DNA from: Holosporales bacterium
Lineage (GTDB): Bacteria; Pseudomonadota; Alphaproteobacteria; Caedimonadales; UBA9215
Direction of reading: 5' to 3'
Assembly (NCBI GenBank): GCA_003503995.1
Contig: DOCA01000128.1
Coordinates: 1-6,077 of the forward strand
Length of the DNA stretch: 6,077 nt
Shown here: positions 5,042 to 6,077 of the stretch, one piece after another
How the letters are laid out: every line of letters starts with the position of its first letter
Position numbering within the stretch: the stretch's first letter is position 1
Translations under genes and position numbers: made by a program
The notes under the pieces: generated by a model
What the model was told of the DNA's origin: nothing
Database searches by the model: none
The model's input: the letters and a program-made list of their open reading frames with translations, nothing else

Positions 5042-5371
5042 TTAAATATTCATGTTCAAAATTTTATCGAGACTTTCTTTTGTGCGTTCATAGACACTTT
5101 TAAAACGCTGCAAGCTTATCTCTGCTTCTTTCATGGTGTGAACAAGTTCAAGGTCAGAAATTTTCCCATGGACGGCTGCAACGGAAGCTTGGTCTGCGGC
5201 TTTTGACGCTTCAAGGGTTTCGTTGGCAACGCCTTTTACAAGGTCTGCAAAAGCTCCCCCTGATGCTCCACCAGCTTTTTGAGAATTGCTTCCGGAAAGG
5301 GGAGAGCCTTTATCAAGACCTGTTACCGCTGAGGAAAGATTGGGCGTTGCGCCGAGTGTTATTGTTGCCAT
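5042..5371 (-). CDS. fliE: Flagellar hook-basal body protein FliE
   Basis: FliE is the small adaptor between the MS ring and the proximal rod of the flagellar basal body and one of the first substrates of the flagellar type III export gate. The 109 residues fit the family length. The N-terminal 40 residues are Gly/Ser/Thr-rich and poorly conserved, as usual. The conserved part starts at FADLVKGVANE (41-51), continues with ADQASVAAVHGKISDLELV (59-77) and MKEAEISLQRFKSVYERTK (80-98), and ends with LDKILNMNI, matching the FliE C-terminal pattern (...EIMxMxI). Divergence is clear in the last helix: ERTKES replaces the usual R-x-K-x-x-AY. It starts nine bases after the flgC stop, with only a weak GAGAG overlapping that stop as Shine-Dalgarno. 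Third gene of flgB-flgC-fliE. Confidence 0.88.
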   Translation of the reverse strand: MATITLGATPNLSSAVTGLDKGSPLSGSNSQKAGGASGGAFADLVKGVANETLEASKAADQASVAAVHGKISDLELVHTMKEAEISLQRFKSVYERTKESLDKILNMNI

Positions 5372-5380
5372 TTTATCTCT

Positions 5381-5863
5381 CTAATTCATCATTTGTAGGG
5401 TGCGCTGACGCATATCCGTTGTCATTTGATAGCTTTTCATGGCGCGTTCGTTCTCTAATTTTGCTTGATGCATATCCATCATTGTCATCAGAGGATCAAG
5501 CTTGGGCATATTAACACGACCTTGTGCATCGGCCCTTGGGTGAGTGGGATCATAAACTTCTATCATTTGGTTTTTATCTTGGGTAATGCTCTTGACAGCC
5601 ACACTGGTGGATTTTGTTTTCGGGTCTTTTTTAGCCTTCATCTCTATTTTTTTAGGTACATAATCGGCGGTTTTATTATTGGCCATATTTTCTGAAGCAA
5701 CGCGCAGGCGCACATTATTAGCTTTCATGGCATCGGTTAGAGTGCGTTGTGCCTGAGCAAGGGCATCTTGGCTTGCCGAAGTTTTGGCGTAAAGGGTCGA
5801 AGTGCCTCCCGCAATCAAGGTCAAAAACAGAAACAAAAAACCTGCTTTAAGGGATGAAAGCAT
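5381..5863 (-). CDS. flgC: Flagellar proximal rod protein FlgC with an N-terminal signal-peptide-like segment
   Basis: FlgC forms part of the proximal rod of the flagellar basal body, in the periplasm. Family marks are VRLRVASENMANNKT (51-65), corresponding to the rod signature R-x-x-V-x-SxNxANxxT; YDPTHPRADAQG (104-115), the FlgC hallmark DPxHPDAxxxG; VNMPKLDPLMTMMDM; and a C-terminal helix SYQMTTDMRQRTLQMM. The 160 residues exceed the usual 130-145. The excess is at the N-terminus: residues 1-26 read as a Sec signal peptide (MLSSLKAG, hydrophobic FLFLFLTLIAGG, then TLYA). Normal FlgC has no such signal and leaves through the flagellar type III gate. The start is well supported by GGGAGG (5875-5880) eleven bases upstream, and the gene begins one base after the flgB stop. 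The C-terminal third is strikingly Met-rich. The assignment is firm; the export route is an open question. Confidence 0.9.
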   Translation of the reverse strand: MLSSLKAGFLFLFLTLIAGGTSTLYAKTSASQDALAQAQRTLTDAMKANNVRLRVASENMANNKTADYVPKKIEMKAKKDPKTKSTSVAVKSITQDKNQMIEVYDPTHPRADAQGRVNMPKLDPLMTMMDMHQAKLENERAMKSYQMTTDMRQRTLQMMN

Positions 5864-5864
5864 T

Positions 5865-6077
5865 TTATTTGCCGCCTCCCATATTAAGAACCGTTTTTAT
5901 GCGTTCGGTTTCACTTTTATGAACTTGCTGAAGGCGATAAAAGTCAGTGGCCGCTTCGTTGAGTTGTAAGAGTTGCTCTTCGGGGCTAATGCTATTACCT
6001 GTTAAACTAGGATCGGCTTGCTCACTTGATTTTTTAATTTTAAAACCAACGTTTTTGATGCTACCGCTTAAGTGATT
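5865..6077 (-). CDS. flgB: Flagellar basal-body rod protein FlgB, C-terminal part (gene runs off the right edge)
   Basis: Seventy codons and a stop (TAA, 5867-5865) read leftward from the window edge. The C-terminal part GNSISPEEQLLQLNEAA (27-43 of the visible part), then YRLQQVHKSETERIKTVLNM, resembles the FlgB end, in which a GNxVxxExE-type stretch leads into a long amphipathic helix that packs in the rod. It is divergent and is called mainly from this pattern plus its place directly before flgC. FlgB forms the proximal rod with FlgC. Its last codons (GGGK) hold the flgC Shine-Dalgarno, and only one base separates stop and next start, so the genes are translationally coupled. The N-terminus, which would show whether it also has a signal peptide, is outside the window. 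Confidence 0.78.
   Translation of the reverse strand, partial: NHLSGSIKNVGFKIKKSSEQADPSLTGNSISPEEQLLQLNEAATDFYRLQQVHKSETERIKTVLNMGGGK
5875..5880 (-). promoter_or_regulatory. Strong Shine-Dalgarno of flgC inside the end of flgB
   Basis: On the minus strand GGGAGG lies eleven bases before ATG 5863, within the Gly-rich last codons of flgB. It decides the flgC start in favour of the form with the hydrophobic N-terminal segment, because the next Met (residue 46) lies inside the conserved rod helix. Confidence 0.75.

Noticed and set aside
5015..5695. Plus-strand open frames of 63-103 codons opposite fliE and flgC (5015-5206, 5203-5514, 5465-5695)
   Set aside because: They lie antisense to genes with clear family motifs, lack ribosome sites or recognisable domains, and their amino-acid make-up is that of antisense shadow translation.

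Overview
The window looks like chromosomal DNA of a low-to-mid GC alphaproteobacterium. Two things support this. The order malate dehydrogenase - sucC - sucD is typical of Alphaproteobacteria, and the opposite strand carries the rod-gene order flgB-flgC-fliE seen in many alphaproteobacterial flagellar clusters. The AT-rich composition, short intergenic gaps and divergent flagellar proteins would fit a host-associated lineage such as Holosporales or Rickettsiales relatives, but that placement is an inference and no marker here proves it.

Layout, plus strand, 1-4520. The window opens with the last 42 codons of an unidentified gene (ends 131). One base later comes a short prepilin-peptidase-like membrane protein of the A24 family (133-552), then an alpha/beta-hydrolase carboxylesterase (572-1258). 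A 149-base gap follows with two tandem terminator-like hairpins and weak promoter candidates. Next is a TCA-cycle operon: mdh (1408-2367), sucC (2395-3564) and sucD (3566-4462). It is closed by a clear intrinsic terminator at 4491-4520. SucC and SucD form succinyl-CoA synthetase, which makes succinate and ATP from succinyl-CoA. Mdh closes the cycle from malate to oxaloacetate. No sucA/sucB follows sucD in this window.

Layout, minus strand, 6077-4591. Reading right to left: the C-terminal 70 residues of FlgB (runs off the right edge), FlgC, FliE, then after a 166-base gap a 94-residue predicted secreted protein of unknown function. The last gap holds a good sigma70-type promoter pointing at the small gene, a GC-rich imperfect stem-loop and a 10-bp direct repeat. 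FlgB, FlgC and FliE are proximal rod/adaptor parts of the flagellar basal body. The TCA operon and this block converge on 4463-4590, which holds the sucD terminator and a perfect 12-bp inverted repeat.

Most unusual point: the FlgC homologue begins with what looks like a Sec-type signal peptide, supported by a strong Shine-Dalgarno at that start, although FlgC is normally exported by the flagellar type III apparatus without one. No gap without a gene exceeds 166 bases. I see no tRNA, rRNA, CRISPR array, transposase or attachment site.
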